Source: Mytilus galloprovincialis
Lineage: Eukaryota > Mollusca > Bivalvia > Mytilida > Mytilidae
Direction: 5' to 3'
NCBI RefSeq assembly: GCF_965363235.1
Contig: NC_134840.1
Location: forward strand, 89,106,416-89,170,415
Length of the DNA stretch: 64,000 bases
Within the stretch, counting starts at the first letter, position 1, and the number at the start of each line of letters is the position of its first letter. Below the pieces are notes generated by a model. The model saw nothing but the letters and a program-made list of their open reading frames with translations, searched no databases and was not told the origin of the DNA. This document shows positions 10,068 through 22,600 of the stretch, piece after piece. The translations under genes and the position numbers were made by a program.

Positions 10068-10873
10068 AAATTCAATTCAATTCAATTCAATTCAAAGTTT
10101 TATTGCCATATAAACTATACAGTTTGTGACATATAACAACAACAAAAACAAATAAAGACAATAACTAAGTAACTCAATATATATACACAAATTCAGGTAA
10201 ATATTAAAGGGTCCCCTGTCCTCAGTTCCATTGACTTTTTTTATAAAGGATCCTAGTTTATTCACTTGTGTTGGTGTTGATGGGTTAAGTATAGATATAA
10301 CTTTGTCATTGTCAGTGAGATTAGCAAATGAATTACTTTCTCTGTTAATGCAATTAAAATACGTTAATCTAATTTTGAATTATGAGAACAATTTATTAAG
10401 AAATGTTTCTCATCATCTAGTACTTTGCATTTTTTGCAAAGTCTCTCTTCGCGAGGAATTTTAAAATGCCTTCCTTTTTCAATTAGTAATGAATGGTCAC
10501 TGATTCTAAGTTTTGTAATTAATTTTCTAAATTCAAAGTTTGGGTTAGAGAGGTAAGGTTTGATCAATAGATTTGGCTCAAGTCCTTTATAAAAATTTAA
10601 TTTACTTTTATCGTCAATAGATTTCAACTTATCCATCAACAGGTTGTTGTAATATGAGTTTATTTGGGGTTTAATATAGCTTTTAATATTTCTTAATTGT
10701 TTTAAATTATTACAGGTTTTTAGTCTATCTATATCAATGTTAGATTCAGAAAGAATATCTTTTGCAAAAATGAACCATGAATAGGAGCCACTAGAATCCA
10801 AAGTTTTAGTTAATTGAAAAGATTCATGTAATAAGGGATTTAAATTTGAGGTGAAAAGCCTTGCTAAATACAT
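10068..10873 (-). mobile_element. LINE 3' end with TTGAA-repeat tail
   Basis: On the minus strand the coding tail (10873 to about 10364) is followed by a 3' UTR with CATATAAAAACCC-like AT-rich sequence, ending in TATATGGCAATAAAACTTTG and five copies of AATTG/TTGAA at 10068-10095. A related tail without coding sequence lies at 26180-26225. Confidence 0.75.
10364..10873 (-). pseudogene. C-terminal fragment of a LINE ORF2 with a Cys/His cluster
   Basis: The frame gives about 169 residues. The last 50 contain KLRISDHSLLIEKGRHFKIP, REERLCKKCKVLDDEKHFLI and NCSHNSKL. The pattern C-x2-C-x(7)-EKHFL-x2-C-x3-H is the zinc-knuckle-like end found in many invertebrate LINE ORF2 proteins, after the reverse transcriptase. 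Upstream residues (NLKQLRNIKSYIK and so on) fit the linker before it. No reverse transcriptase core is present, so this is a 5'-truncated copy. The open frame without internal stops suggests moderate age. Confidence 0.75.
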
Positions 10874-10979
10874 AATAGTTTGGGTTTTTATATGACATAA
10901 ACAATTAATTTGTTACTTACCCTTATAAGGAGTTATTTCCCTTTAAAAATTATAAATAATTTTTGAAAAATTCTATTTT

Positions 10980-12400
10980 CAGAACCGGAAGTCATAAAGA
11001 CCTTGAACCTTCACCAATAATCTTTAATTCATGTGACCTTCAATATGCACCCAAGGTCAAAGGTCACCGAGTGCAAAATAAAATTACGCTGCAATTTCAA
11101 GCTTACATATTAGGAAAACGATAAGACTTTGCTGCATACATACAGCGTATAAAATGTTCCTCTCGACGAGCTCTACATTTTATACACTGAGCTCAAAAGT
11201 GTCCGACTGTCTGTTCAAAAGTTAGAACGGGATGATTCTTAAAAGTATAGTATTTTGTGTATATCTTTTTAAAGGTAACAGATATCAACCTACTATACAC
11301 TACAAAGATGATCAGTAATTCAAGACCTTCAATTTGAGGTCAATGTCAGGTCATGATGAAATTTCACCTTGACCTTCACAGTATACTATGACCTTGACCT
11401 TGTGATATTTGAAAGGTCAAGTGGTCCTGAGTTGAATGGTGCTAGTCCCATGTCTCTACGACTTCCGGTTCTTAAGTTTGGTATTGCATCATATATTTGA
11501 TGATTAATTGTGACCTTGGTGAACTTTGAAATTGTCCAATTCTTTTTCTATAATGTTGTCCTTCAACTGTAGATCATTTATCCTTTAACAGCTTTGAGAT
11601 ATCTATTGTCGTTGTAGAGATAATGCAGTTTGAAGTTTTGCGAGCGGAGGCATGTATTTCTGAATCAACAAGAGCATACCTCTTAAAATGTTTAAGAAAT
11701 TGAAGAGGTTAACATAGTTCTATGTTTGACCAAATACCAAAAACATTCCATGGAAAAAAACGCCAAAAATTCAATTTGAAATTTTCATGTTTTGCATTGA
11801 CTTTGTAAGTTTCATAACTTCTATTTATATAGTTGATATTGCATCATTTTTTGCACTTTGTCAAATGGGGTCATCTGATATATCAAATTGAAGGTCTAAA
11901 TAAACTCTACTTAAAAATGAAAATTTTAAACCCCCTTTTCATCCCAGGAGGACGGGTGGGGTCATTTAGTGCAAACATTCAAATTTCTCAGATGGTAAGG
12001 TTTTCGCATATCAAATGAAAGAACATAAAGCGTACATTTCAAATTTCAAATTGACGTCTCCCAAAAATGGGTTGGATGGGGTCATTGAGTGCAAAAAATA
12101 AATATTCTTTTAAGATAGGGTTGTTGTATATTAAATGAAAGGTCATGATGTGTACATTGGAAATATCAAATCCCGACCTCCAAAAATTAGTTGGATAGGG
12201 TTATTAAGTGCAAAATTCAATCTTTCTAGAACATAGAGTTGTTGCATATCAAATGAAAGCTCATCTACTCTATGTTACATATATCATACTTCCGATCTCA
12301 AAAATGTAGCCGGATGAGGTCATGAAGTGTTAAAAGAGAAAAGTTTCAGAAGGTATGCTTGTCGTATATAAAACGAAAGGTCGTACAAAGTACATTACGA
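10980..12400. repeat. Decayed tandem core repeats (about 125 bp period at 11850-12390)
   Basis: Four diverged units contain the words TGGGGTCATTNAGTGCAAA, CATATCAAATGAAAGNTCAT and GTACATTNNAAATATCAAAT. The upstream part (10980-11620) holds several ACCTTGACCTT and AGGTCAAAGGTCA words, and an inverted TATAAAATGT/ACATTTTATA pair near 11150-11200. This resembles the core region of a Helitron-like element, but no clear ends were found. No gene. Confidence 0.5.
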
Positions 12401-12486
12401 AAACATCAATTTTACAGGAAAGACCTTTCAATTGTTTTACAAACAATTGAGATACTAGTTGTCATATAATTTTCTTTTATTTCTAG

Positions 12487-12647
12487 CAAGGACGTATAAC
12501 TAACAAGGATTCGTGTCTCGCGGTATCTCGTTAAAATATCGCATATCGCGAGACTTGTATTTATATACAAGTAATAGCTTTTCTAAAAAGCTTGTCGTAT
12601 TTTAGCTGATTATATTGACAAGGACGTATAACTAATATACGTCCTTG
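12487..12647. mobile_element. Small foldback element with CAAGGACGTATA ends
   Basis: Begins CAAGGACGTATAACTAA and ends TATACGTCCTTG. The interior has GTCTCGCG...CGCGAGAC, TTGTATTTATATACAA and AGCTTTTCTAAAAAGCT hairpins. A second CAAGGACGTATAACTAA lies just before the right end. A 25 bp solo version occurs at 27291-27315. Confidence 0.6.
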
Positions 12648-12649
12648 AT

Positions 12650-14650
12650 TGAGATCAGTGTTTTCGAAGTTCAAAAATCAAAGAAACAAATATGAAAAAA
12701 AAAATTTCTATCAAATATGTCTTACATGGCCGTTAAAATCGTATAAATTACAAAGTTTTTGCATGTTTATTAAGGTAAATGTTTTCTAGAAACAATGATT
12801 AATTTGATTAAAACCTTATTTAGTTTGAGATTTTGCATTCCTAATTCTTGTGATGATTTATAACTAATTATAATAAAACAAACAATTAGTCCTGATTGTA
12901 TGTTATTCATTTAATATGAGCTTGTGCTGTTTCCTTTCTACTATTTTTACAGATGTAAATTGTTTATTTAATGAGCTTGTGTGGTTTAATTTCCTTTCTA
13001 CTATTCAATTAAGAAAAGCCATGACCCAAACTACACTAAAAGAGTCATTGTCTATACTTTCAAAATGACCAAAGCTGATTTGAGAAAATATACACGAATA
13101 TGTCATAAAAAGAACGAATTGCAAAATATGCTATTGCCTATTTGATTTGAACTCTATTGACATGTCCGATTTTTTATCTTGGGACAATGATCTTTCAGTA
13201 AAACTTTTTATACAGCACTGTAAACATCACTATGCAATATAGCAAATGACCCATTTGTTGTTACTCCTCACGAGATTAAAGATTTATGTCAAAAAGTACT
13301 TTCAATATTTTGATAATTGATTTTAGAAGACTTTATTGGAGAAATTATGTCACAGATGACCAAGGTGCAAAAACACAACTCAGTAAAAGAGCAACCACAA
13401 CTTAGTGGCAATGACCAATCTATTCTGTTCTACATACATGTAGCTGGATATATTGTGTATAAATTCTCTTTGTAAAAGATTTTTTAGGTACAGTGTGCAT
13501 AAACTTGGTGTTAATTTCAAACTTTACAATCAAATCAGATAGTCAGAATTTTGTTACCAAATATAGCAAATGGCACGGTACAATATTCAAGACCGTGGTG
13601 GTCTCCAAAAGTCATGTGACACTTTGTTTCTGCTAGTACGTGAGATGGAACTGATTGTTCGCAAAACTAGCAGCACAGTCTTAAGTGCAAATTCTCTCTT
13701 AACTGAACCCTTGATGGAAAATATTATGAAGTTTCATGATCAAATACTATTGTAACATTCTAATGGCAAATGAAGAGGGTTCAATTGTTTGAGCCGTAAC
13801 AAAAGACATTATCAATTTATTTCTAAGGATACGTGGTGTTGCTGTTACCCGACTTAAGCGTATAATAAGACCAGCATATCTACCCAAATGTCATCCTTAA
13901 GTTTGAGACAGGCATTGAAAGACATAACCAAAAACAAATACGAAGTGGTTAACAATAAACTGTAGACTGTAGTGCTTTTTCATGGATTGATCTTGATTTT
14001 TGTTTAAATGTGTCTTTCCTGATCATCATATTTTGGCATTGATGTTCATGTAATTTTAAGAATCTTTTAAAGAACAACTTAGTGCTGCTAAATACTGGGT
14101 TTCGTTGAATTGTTGATTTTGTGCTCATATCTACCTGATTATTTGTATTAAAAGAAGTAAAACATTCATGTGTTATTTTTAAAAAAGCTAAGTCAGCTAA
14201 GACCATGACTATCAATTGTTGAAATGAGCTATAAGGTGTTTCATTATTGGTAAACAATGCACTTTACTTGTTGTTGTTGAGAACATTTGGTCAAATTGGA
14301 TTTTGTTCTTTGTTTTAGCCACATGGTTAGGCTGGATTTTCATCTTTTCATTTTGTAAACTTTCGCAACTTTGGTCTTTGACAGTAAGGTATATACAGTA
14401 CATGTATTGATTTTGCTCATTGTTGACAGCCATACAGTAACCTTCAAATTCAGTTATGTACTTTTACATTATCGCAATTACATGTCATCTCCTGTTTTTA
14501 CTTGTATCATCTTTAGACTATTTTGTGAATAATATGATTAATATTGTTCATATTTATCATCCATAGTTTTGCATGTACATGTGTATTAGAAACTTGTCAT
14601 AAAAGGCAGAAGTTGAAACTCAAACTAAAGCAATTTAGATTTAAATCTAT
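12650..14650. other. AT-rich stretch without a recognised gene
   Basis: GAGCTTGTGNTGTTTCCTTTCTACTA occurs twice (about 12920 and 12975), a short direct repeat. Minus-strand frames of 73 and 102 residues at 13949-14433, and a + frame of 61 at 13570-13755, show no family features that I know. They may be remnants of a decayed element that also includes 14656-15100. Confidence 0.35.
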
Positions 14651-14655
14651 TTATC

Positions 14656-15087
14656 TCAAACACAACATATATTACATATATACATGTATACACAAACAGT
14701 GTAACTCTTTAATTTAGACAATAGTCTCTCAATACTTGTTATGTTGTCATACACACTTGGCAATCCTAACCAGATGTCATGTTCTCTATTTAGTTCGATG
14801 CCGTGAACATATAAATAAGATATTACACATTCTTTTTTGCATTCAAGTTTAATATGTGGATTAACATCAATTTCTTCATCTAAACAAAGTTCTGCCACTG
14901 TCTGGTTATCAGACAAATATGAATGATCCAAAGAGACTGAATCCACACTGGTGCATGTAAGCTCTTCTGTTTCAGATGACAAAAGATCTTCATCATGTGC
15001 GATGTCTGGCGTAAGTGCATGTATTTCAGTTTGCCCTTTGTCTAATTTTGGTTTGCCAGTTCCACGTCTTTTCCTGTGATATGGCAC
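14656..15087 (-). CDS. Unrecognised ORF, 143 residues
   Basis: The minus-strand frame starts MPYHRKRRGTGKPKL, a basic N-terminus. An acidic, serine-rich middle follows (DEDLLSSETEELTCTSVDSV), then ECKKECVISYLYVHGIELNRE, and a hydrophobic end. Composition is less repetitive than its surroundings and looks like real coding sequence. Immediately upstream on the same strand another short frame reads MPKRK before a stop. This suggests either a splice junction (GTAAAG occurs there) or a frame lesion. I cannot name a family. It may be an exon of a host gene or of a decayed transposon. It lies on the strand opposite ACSS1. Confidence 0.3.
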   Translation of the reverse strand: MPYHRKRRGTGKPKLDKGQTEIHALTPDIAHDEDLLSSETEELTCTSVDSVSLDHSYLSDNQTVAELCLDEEIDVNPHIKLECKKECVISYLYVHGIELNREHDIWLGLPSVYDNITSIERLLSKLKSYTVCVYMYICNICCV

Positions 15088-15109
15088 ATTCTACCTTTAC
15101 TTCCTCTTA

Positions 15110-15725
15110 GGCATTCTATAAAGTAATGAGGACAGAAATTAATAAACAGAAGAAAAAAAACAAAAACTAGGAAACATATAATATGAAATTTGTTAAAAAA
15201 ACCCAAAATGGAGCTCTAGTCAATAGATAAACAATTCACCAAGTATAATCTAAATATTGATTAAACTGTTTTTGAGCTAGTGTCCGACATGTTGACAACA
15301 GACAACGTTATACCAAAAATTAATATGGGGTATAAAAAAACTATTTATATTATTTAAATTGTAATTTTTGCAAGTTGTACATTGTGACCTGGCGTTAAGA
15401 TTTATTGATTATTTCACCATTCGATTAAAACATACAAACACCAACAATGACCAAAACATGTATATGTCAACCTGGAATAATATATATTTCATACCAAGTC
15501 ATATTTTATAACAAATTCAGTGTGTCAAAGTGTGTTATATTTAATAAGTAAACCAAATGCTTGTTTCAAATTGATTTTAGCAAGTGCTGTGGGGAAAAAA
15601 TGTACATTGATACTTGGGAATTGATGTACTAATATTGTGATCACCTGTTTCTGAAGTGTGTGAGTATTGCATATGAATGTTGAGTCTGTAGATGTTGTTT
15701 TAAACATTGATAATTCCAGTTCAGG
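15110..15725. other. AT-rich stretch, nothing recognised
   Basis: No conserved frame, hairpin or known repeat was seen between the ORF at 14656-15087 and the tandem duplication. Confidence 0.5.
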
Positions 15726-17248
15726 ACTGTATCACTTTATAACACTGGATGTTGACCTTGACAATACAGAGAAGCTGCATGCTAAAACCTATTATGCAAC
15801 CCCGACCGCACTAATTATTGTTTCATAACACGATTATTCTTTTTTATCATTTTTGATATTGCATGAGCATGATGAGGGACCCCTGATAACTCAGACAGAA
15901 GTATAAGACAAATAAAAAAATATAGATATAGAAAGATGTGGTGTGAAATCCAATTAACAATTTATAAAGGTAAACCATAATAGGTCAGTGTACAGCCTTC
16001 AACATGGAGCCTTGGCTCACACTGAACAACAAGCTATAAAGGGCCCTGAATTTACCAGTGTAAAACCATTCAAATGGGAAAAATAATGGTCTATGTTTTT
16101 ATGCCAGATAGGCTTAATTTTGCCCAGTAAGCTCAAAAGCATGTAAGGAACAAGAGACCATTAAAGTACATTTTGTTTACTATTCCTATATTTTGGAGCT
16201 GCTAATTAACTGCATTGCCCCGGTTCAGATATTTTGAGAACGAAAAAATGAAATTAATATTAGCAAAGAAAGGCTCAATATCTATTTCATTTTCCAAAAT
16301 AGGAAGCTCATTTTTTCTCTGCAAGTCTAAATATATCTAATGTAAGGAACAAAATAACTTTAATGCATTTTTATGCAATGTGCATTGACCTTATACCTAC
16401 AAACTAGCAGCTCTGCTCTGATAGGTAGATATTATGAAACAAAACAGAGCTGTTAAACAATTGTTCATTTTGTAGCTCAATATCTAATCAAAATACTCAA
16501 CATAAGAAGCTGAAATTTGCTATGCAAGTGTAAAAAGGTTTAAAAAATAGGAAAAAATAATGCAATATGTGATTGTGTAGCCTATATTCAACAGTATAGC
16601 TGCAAAATAGCATCCCTGCTCTGGTTGGTAAATAATTGACAAAAAAGATGGAGGGGGTGAAATAACTTCAATATTTGACTAACCACTTAACAAATAGAGT
16701 TGAAACTTGCTATGCAAACGTAAATATAAAACAGGCAAGGAACTCATTCAACCTAGATCGTCTTTTAACACCAAAAATGCAATTTTAGCTGAAAAAAATA
16801 CAAGGCCATTCTCCATGGAAGTCGCCATTTTGTTTACTGAAAAGGGCTGGTTTATATGTTATATTACACGTGAAATACACAACAAAAGACGCTCTAATTT
16901 CATCTGCAAACGTAAATATTATCTAAAACTTGAAATTAAATAATTTTGTACAAGTAAATGCAATAAAAATGAATAATTTCAATGCAACATGACGGGTCAT
17001 ACCACCTCGGTCTCAGCATCATGGGTAGTCCAAATAATTATGACGTCTTGAAAGGCTATTATAATTTTTTTCTTTGACGCCTTACATCAACGTCATAATG
17101 CTGAAGCCGCCATTTTCGGTTTGACTTTGAGAGCATATTTTGCTCTCAACTTTGAGACCCAATTTAGCCATCAAATTTTCAAAGAAGGCTAAAACAAAAT
17201 GCATATATAAAAATTCTTACCTTTTATGTGTTTGTTTTACGAAAACAA
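15726..17248. repeat. Tandem duplication, unit 1 (1523 bp)
   Basis: Starts at ACTGTATCACTTTATAAC and repeats at 17249 with an offset of 1523. In every line I compared the two units are identical. The unit includes a minus-strand copy of the Mytilus 380 bp repeat (15900-16080), a 78-residue + frame without known features (16707-16943), and the left arm of a terminal-inverted-repeat element (17032-17105). Confidence 0.95.
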
Positions 17249-18771
17249 ACTGTATCACTTTATAACACTGGATGTTGACCTTGACAATACAGAGAAGCTG
17301 CATGCTAAAACCTATTATGCAACCCCGACCGCACTAATTATTGTTTCATAACACGATTATTCTTTTTTATCATTTTTGATATTGCATGAGCATGATGAGG
17401 GACCCCTGATAACTCAGACAGAAGTATAAGACAAATAAAAAAATATAGATATAGAAAGATGTGGTGTGAAATCCAATTAACAATTTATAAAGGTAAACCA
17501 TAATAGGTCAGTGTACAGCCTTCAACATGGAGCCTTGGCTCACACTGAACAACAAGCTATAAAGGGCCCTGAATTTACCAGTGTAAAACCATTCAAATGG
17601 GAAAAATAATGGTCTATGTTTTTATGCCAGATAGGCTTAATTTTGCCCAGTAAGCTCAAAAGCATGTAAGGAACAAGAGACCATTAAAGTACATTTTGTT
17701 TACTATTCCTATATTTTGGAGCTGCTAATTAACTGCATTGCCCCGGTTCAGATATTTTGAGAACGAAAAAATGAAATTAATATTAGCAAAGAAAGGCTCA
17801 ATATCTATTTCATTTTCCAAAATAGGAAGCTCATTTTTTCTCTGCAAGTCTAAATATATCTAATGTAAGGAACAAAATAACTTTAATGCATTTTTATGCA
17901 ATGTGCATTGACCTTATACCTACAAACTAGCAGCTCTGCTCTGATAGGTAGATATTATGAAACAAAACAGAGCTGTTAAACAATTGTTCATTTTGTAGCT
18001 CAATATCTAATCAAAATACTCAACATAAGAAGCTGAAATTTGCTATGCAAGTGTAAAAAGGTTTAAAAAATAGGAAAAAATAATGCAATATGTGATTGTG
18101 TAGCCTATATTCAACAGTATAGCTGCAAAATAGCATCCCTGCTCTGGTTGGTAAATAATTGACAAAAAAGATGGAGGGGGTGAAATAACTTCAATATTTG
18201 ACTAACCACTTAACAAATAGAGTTGAAACTTGCTATGCAAACGTAAATATAAAACAGGCAAGGAACTCATTCAACCTAGATCGTCTTTTAACACCAAAAA
18301 TGCAATTTTAGCTGAAAAAAATACAAGGCCATTCTCCATGGAAGTCGCCATTTTGTTTACTGAAAAGGGCTGGTTTATATGTTATATTACACGTGAAATA
18401 CACAACAAAAGACGCTCTAATTTCATCTGCAAACGTAAATATTATCTAAAACTTGAAATTAAATAATTTTGTACAAGTAAATGCAATAAAAATGAATAAT
18501 TTCAATGCAACATGACGGGTCATACCACCTCGGTCTCAGCATCATGGGTAGTCCAAATAATTATGACGTCTTGAAAGGCTATTATAATTTTTTTCTTTGA
18601 CGCCTTACATCAACGTCATAATGCTGAAGCCGCCATTTTCGGTTTGACTTTGAGAGCATATTTTGCTCTCAACTTTGAGACCCAATTTAGCCATCAAATT
18701 TTCAAAGAAGGCTAAAACAAAATGCATATATAAAAATTCTTACCTTTTATGTGTTTGTTTTACGAAAATAT
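17249..18771. repeat. Tandem duplication, unit 2 (1523 bp)
   Basis: Second unit, identical as far as read. It ends at TTGTTTTACGAAAA, after which the sequence continues differently (TATTTCCAATTAATCCC). The junction between units reads TTTTACGAAAA/CAAACTGTATC. Confidence 0.95.
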
Positions 18772-19166
18772 TTCCAATTAATCCCTACAGAAATAATAAT
18801 ATAAGTAACAATTCCATCCGAGGCGGGAACATGTCGACTGCATTTTTTAAAACGTTTGTCGGATTTCTTTTTAGATTATAAAATAATTTTTACACCAAAC
18901 TCGGTAAAACCCGAATTTCCGGAACCATTGTTTTACATTATCCGGAAATTCAGGTTGGTCAAAATGTACCGAGTTTGGTGTAAAAATATATTTTATACAC
19001 CTTAAAGTGAAGCATCTTGAGGAGAAATGAGCTAAACGTTTTTATAAAGCAGTAAATTCCCTATCAAAGTCCAACTGAATATATGAGTTTGGCGTTATGA
19101 CGTTGATGTAAGGCGTCAAAGAAAAAAATTATAATAGCCTTTCAAGACGTCATAATTATTTGGACT
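18555..19166. mobile_element. DNA element with about 72 bp terminal inverted repeats
   Basis: 18555-18628 (GTCCAAATAATTATGACGTC ... ATCAACGTCATAA) is matched in reverse complement at 19093-19166, nearly perfectly. The first half is also present at 17032-17105 because of the 1523 bp duplication. Inside lies a separate foldback (18889-18988) and a TTGAGAGC/GCTCTCAA hairpin near 18650. No transposase is seen, so it is non-autonomous. Confidence 0.75.
18889..18988. mobile_element. Short foldback with TTTACACCAAACTCGG ends
   Basis: TTTTACACCAAACTCGGTA on the left is mirrored by TACCGAGTTTGGTGTAAAA on the right. Inner CGAATTTCCGGA pairs with TCCGGAAATTC. About 100 bp in all, nested in the 18555-19166 element. 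Confidence 0.75.
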
Positions 19167-19169
19167 ACA

Positions 19170-20800
19170 TCATGGGCAGCATCTGGCAGCATCTGGCATC
19201 CTTACTTATAATCCCTTATTATGATGTTTATAAGCGTCTTATGATGTTTTTGTAGTGGAATATCATTTAATACCACAAAATTACATCTACTTAATATGTT
19301 TTTGTTTATTCATATAATGTTTTTATACTTACAAATTGATGAAGAAATCTCGAAGCGGCGGTTCCCGCTGAAGCTTTATGCAGATCTCGTGTTTTCTCGC
19401 GATTCGCGACACTTCTCGGATTTTATCAAGACGGTATCGGGAGTTTCCTATCCTTCTAATATACGTCCTCGATCTCAACAACCGACAATTAATAGTATTT
19501 TAGAATACTGTTTATCTGTAAAAATTGAGACGAAATTATATTACATGCAAGTTTACAGTTATTAATTATTATACTTATAATAATTTTACCGTGACAAAGT
19601 TAATAAGTTATAACTGGTACTAATTTCATATACATGGCAAGTCGTTGTAGAATAATTTACTTTCTAATTTCTATATTAATGCATCATTTATCATTTTTAA
19701 TATAACAAAATATTTTTTTTTATATCAAATATTTTATATTAAAAAATCGTGCATTTTTTTTTATCATTAACAGAGACACACATATATATAATATATATGT
19801 ACCGTGACATATATTGTTTTTCCGGATTGAATACCATAGTATTGCCCAGTGCTTCTGTTTAAATAAAGTAATTTGTTTAGTTGTAAAAACAATTACCAAG
19901 TGATAATCCATTTAGAACTTCACCTCCAGCTTAATTTCAGGTGATTAATTGGAGGGCAATAAATTGCGCAATCGCACACCTGTAAATCCAGTCACAACTC
20001 GGGCTACAGAACTAATTATTGGAAAATCGGACACATATAATTTTACTGTGTAATTAAGAAGCAAACCTTAGCAAATAAATGCGGTACAGAAAAGTTTCTT
20101 GCAATATCAACTGATCATTACCAGATTTTAATTTTTAAATTAAAAGAAATGCCGAGAAAGTAGCTTTTTATTTGTTTGGTGTATATAATAACCATAAATC
20201 CACTTATTCATGGTATGGCATCAATATTTCTGACCTGACACTACGTACTTTATATTGCTTAATTCTATAGAATTTAATATGCAATGTTTCGGGTTCTTTC
20301 AGGAATATTCCAAGGTAAACCCTCATCAGAGGCCGACAAATACTGTCTAGTGAATATCTAATTGTACATAATTAAATAAAGTTTATCAAGAGAAACAAAA
20401 AAGAATCATATAGACGGTGAAACATTTGTAAAAGAAAGTAAGCCTCACAGGCAGACAGCTTAATCTGAAAGAATCAAAATATTTTAATTTGGCAGAACTA
20501 TAACCAATGAATATCTATAGACAGAATATATTCAGAAACAAATTTTGTACATGTTGCTATTGTTTCTAATAATTCTCGCAATTTGTAAAGGAATTAAATT
20601 CAAATAGTTTTTGTTCACCGTCTTCTTTGAATATATTAAATCCATTATTTCTCCTTCTTTTGTGCAATTTGATATTATTTTTGTAAGATATTGCTTTATT
20701 TTATTGTTTATTATTATGGTCATTGTCAAATATAGCAATATAAAATATTTCCAGGAAGGCAACTCCGCCCATTAAAACGCCAACGATCTGTTGTATTATA
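19170..20800. other. AT-rich stretch without a recognised gene
   Basis: An 89-residue + frame at 19296-19565 begins with hydrophobic residues and shows no family features. A GTTTCGGGTTCTTTCAGGAA block near 20285-20340 resembles a short dispersed repeat. Nothing else is supported. Confidence 0.4.
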
Positions 20801-20809
20801 ATAGCATTA

Positions 20810-21430
20810 CTTCCATAGGTAGCTCATTGACAATCATATTATTTGTAATCAGGTTGCATGGTAACTTCTAAGGTTTGATACGATTGGCGAAGAATTATAT
20901 ATTGTTGATTGCTTAAAACCCAGTGGCAAGTATCTCATGTATGTGTATGATGATGGTATAGTGATGATATAAGGTTGTTTGCTTTTTTAGTAGTATAACT
21001 TCTATAGTTCACTGACAATCATATTAGTTTCCATGTTACCTTCAATGGTTTGAAATAGTGATGAAATATTGACTGTTGGTTGCTTAACGTTCAGTGGAAC
21101 ATATTTCATGTATGTTTAGGACGCTGAAATAGCTATATATATATATATAGTGATGACCTAAGGTTATTTGCTAGTATAATAGTATAACATCTATATTTCA
21201 TCGACAATCATGTTAATTTGTATTTATTTTCCATGTTTCCAACTAAGGTTTGACTTGAAATAACGACGAATTATTGATTGTGATTGTTTTAATGCCAGTG
21301 ACAAATATTTCATGTATGTGTAGGACGATGATATAGTGATGGCCGAAGGTTGTTTGCTAGTATTATAGTATAACTTCCATAGTTCATTGACGGTCATATT
21401 GATTTATAACTAGTTTTCATGTTCTGTATA
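20810..21430 (+). repeat. Diverged tandem repeat, period about 180 bp, 3-4 units
   Basis: Each unit carries words like ATAGTTCATTGACAATCATATT, TCCATGTT, AGGTTTGA, CAGTGGNAAATATTTCATGTATGT and ATAGTGATGNCNNAAGGTTGTTTGCTAGTAT. It leads directly into a copy of the Mytilus 380 bp repeat (21430-21670). Confidence 0.7.
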
Positions 21431-21670
21431 AGGTTTGAAATGATATAGCGAGGATCCATTCAGTGGTTGTCGTTTGTTGCTGTAAAACATATTTGTTTTC
21501 ATTATTCCGTGCATAAATTGTTTTTACATTTGTCATTTTGGGGCCTTTTATAGCTATGCGGTATGGACTTTGCTCCTTATTGAAGGCCATATGGTAACAT
21601 ACAGTTGTTAATTTCTGTGTCATTTGGTCTATTTTGGAGTTGAATCATTGGCGATCATACTACATCTTCT
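21430..21670 (+). repeat. Mytilus-type 380 bp repeat, partial
   Basis: Contains CATTCAGTGGTTGTCGTTTG, GGGGCCTTTTATAGC, TATGGACTTTGCTC, GAAGGCCATA, CATTGGCGATCATACTACAT. Diverged copy of the element at 2085-2402. Confidence 0.75.
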
Positions 21671-21889
21671 TAATTTTTTTTATGAAAGTCTGGTTCTTCT
21701 TTTTAGTTATCGAAGAGTCATGCACAAACAACGGGAATATTGGAAAATAACCTTTAATACTTATTTTTTTTTATTCATTTTTGTAGAATGTAAATGAATT
21801 TTCCTTTTTTCTAAATTGCACTCATTAATTCTATATCTATTTAAAAATTTACTGAGAAAAAAGTAATCAAAATTACGGTATATAGCTCT

Positions 21890-22600
21890 TAGGCAGATTT
21901 GAATTTCGGGGGAGGGGGCAAGGATTTTTTTTTCTGGACAAACTTTTTTTTGGCGAAAAGACGAAAACAATTTTTTTCTTTCAATTTTAGAATTACATAT
22001 AGTGGCAGCTGAGGATGAAACAAACACTTTTTTTTCTCAGGGTCAAAAACAAATATTTTTTTTCTCCATAACCTGGAAACAAACTTTTTTCCCCAAAAAA
22101 ATCCATAGCACCCCCCCCCCCCCCCCAAAAAAAATCAAATGCTACATATTAAAATAGGTCATTTCTATAATTGTAAAAATACTTTATCTGAGTTATCTCC
22201 ACTAATTTGGCAAAGCTGAAAACAAATTACAGCCGTAAAAATGAGAAAACACATACCAACAATCGATCAAATGTTGCTTTAAAAATGAATTAAACAATAC
22301 AAGCCACAATTGTATTCAAGACAGCAAGTCTGTTGTCTGTTTTTATAGTAAACATTTACTGAATTCGTTTTTGTTCACTGAGAATATATTCCTAAGACGA
22401 GCTCAAGTATGTCAATTAATTCATAGGGCATCATTTGATAGTTGAAATTTCCCAGTGCAATCATTTTGTGTCCAACTGTGTCTTTAAAACATATCAAATG
22501 TTGTATCCACTGTCTGCTGTTCTGTAGTCTGTTAGGTCGCGTTTTTTTTTAAACTTTAGCCTCCCACTTCGGCAATACCAAATCATAGAGGGGGAGGGCG
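21890..22600. other. Low-complexity patches with poly-C and poly-T runs
   Basis: A run of about 17 C lies near 22108-22128, and GGGGGAGGGGGCAAGG and GGGGGAGGGCGGTTACCCGG blocks near 21908 and 22590. The reading frames over this stretch are compositional and show no protein features. Confidence 0.6.

Noticed and set aside
16707..18466. Pair of identical 78-residue ORFs as a duplicated gene
   Set aside because: They are identical because of the 1523 bp tandem duplication. The frame shows no family features and lies in AT-rich repeat DNA.
21889..22128. Glycine-rich ORFs near 22000
   Set aside because: Poly-C and poly-T tracts read in the minus frame; no domain.
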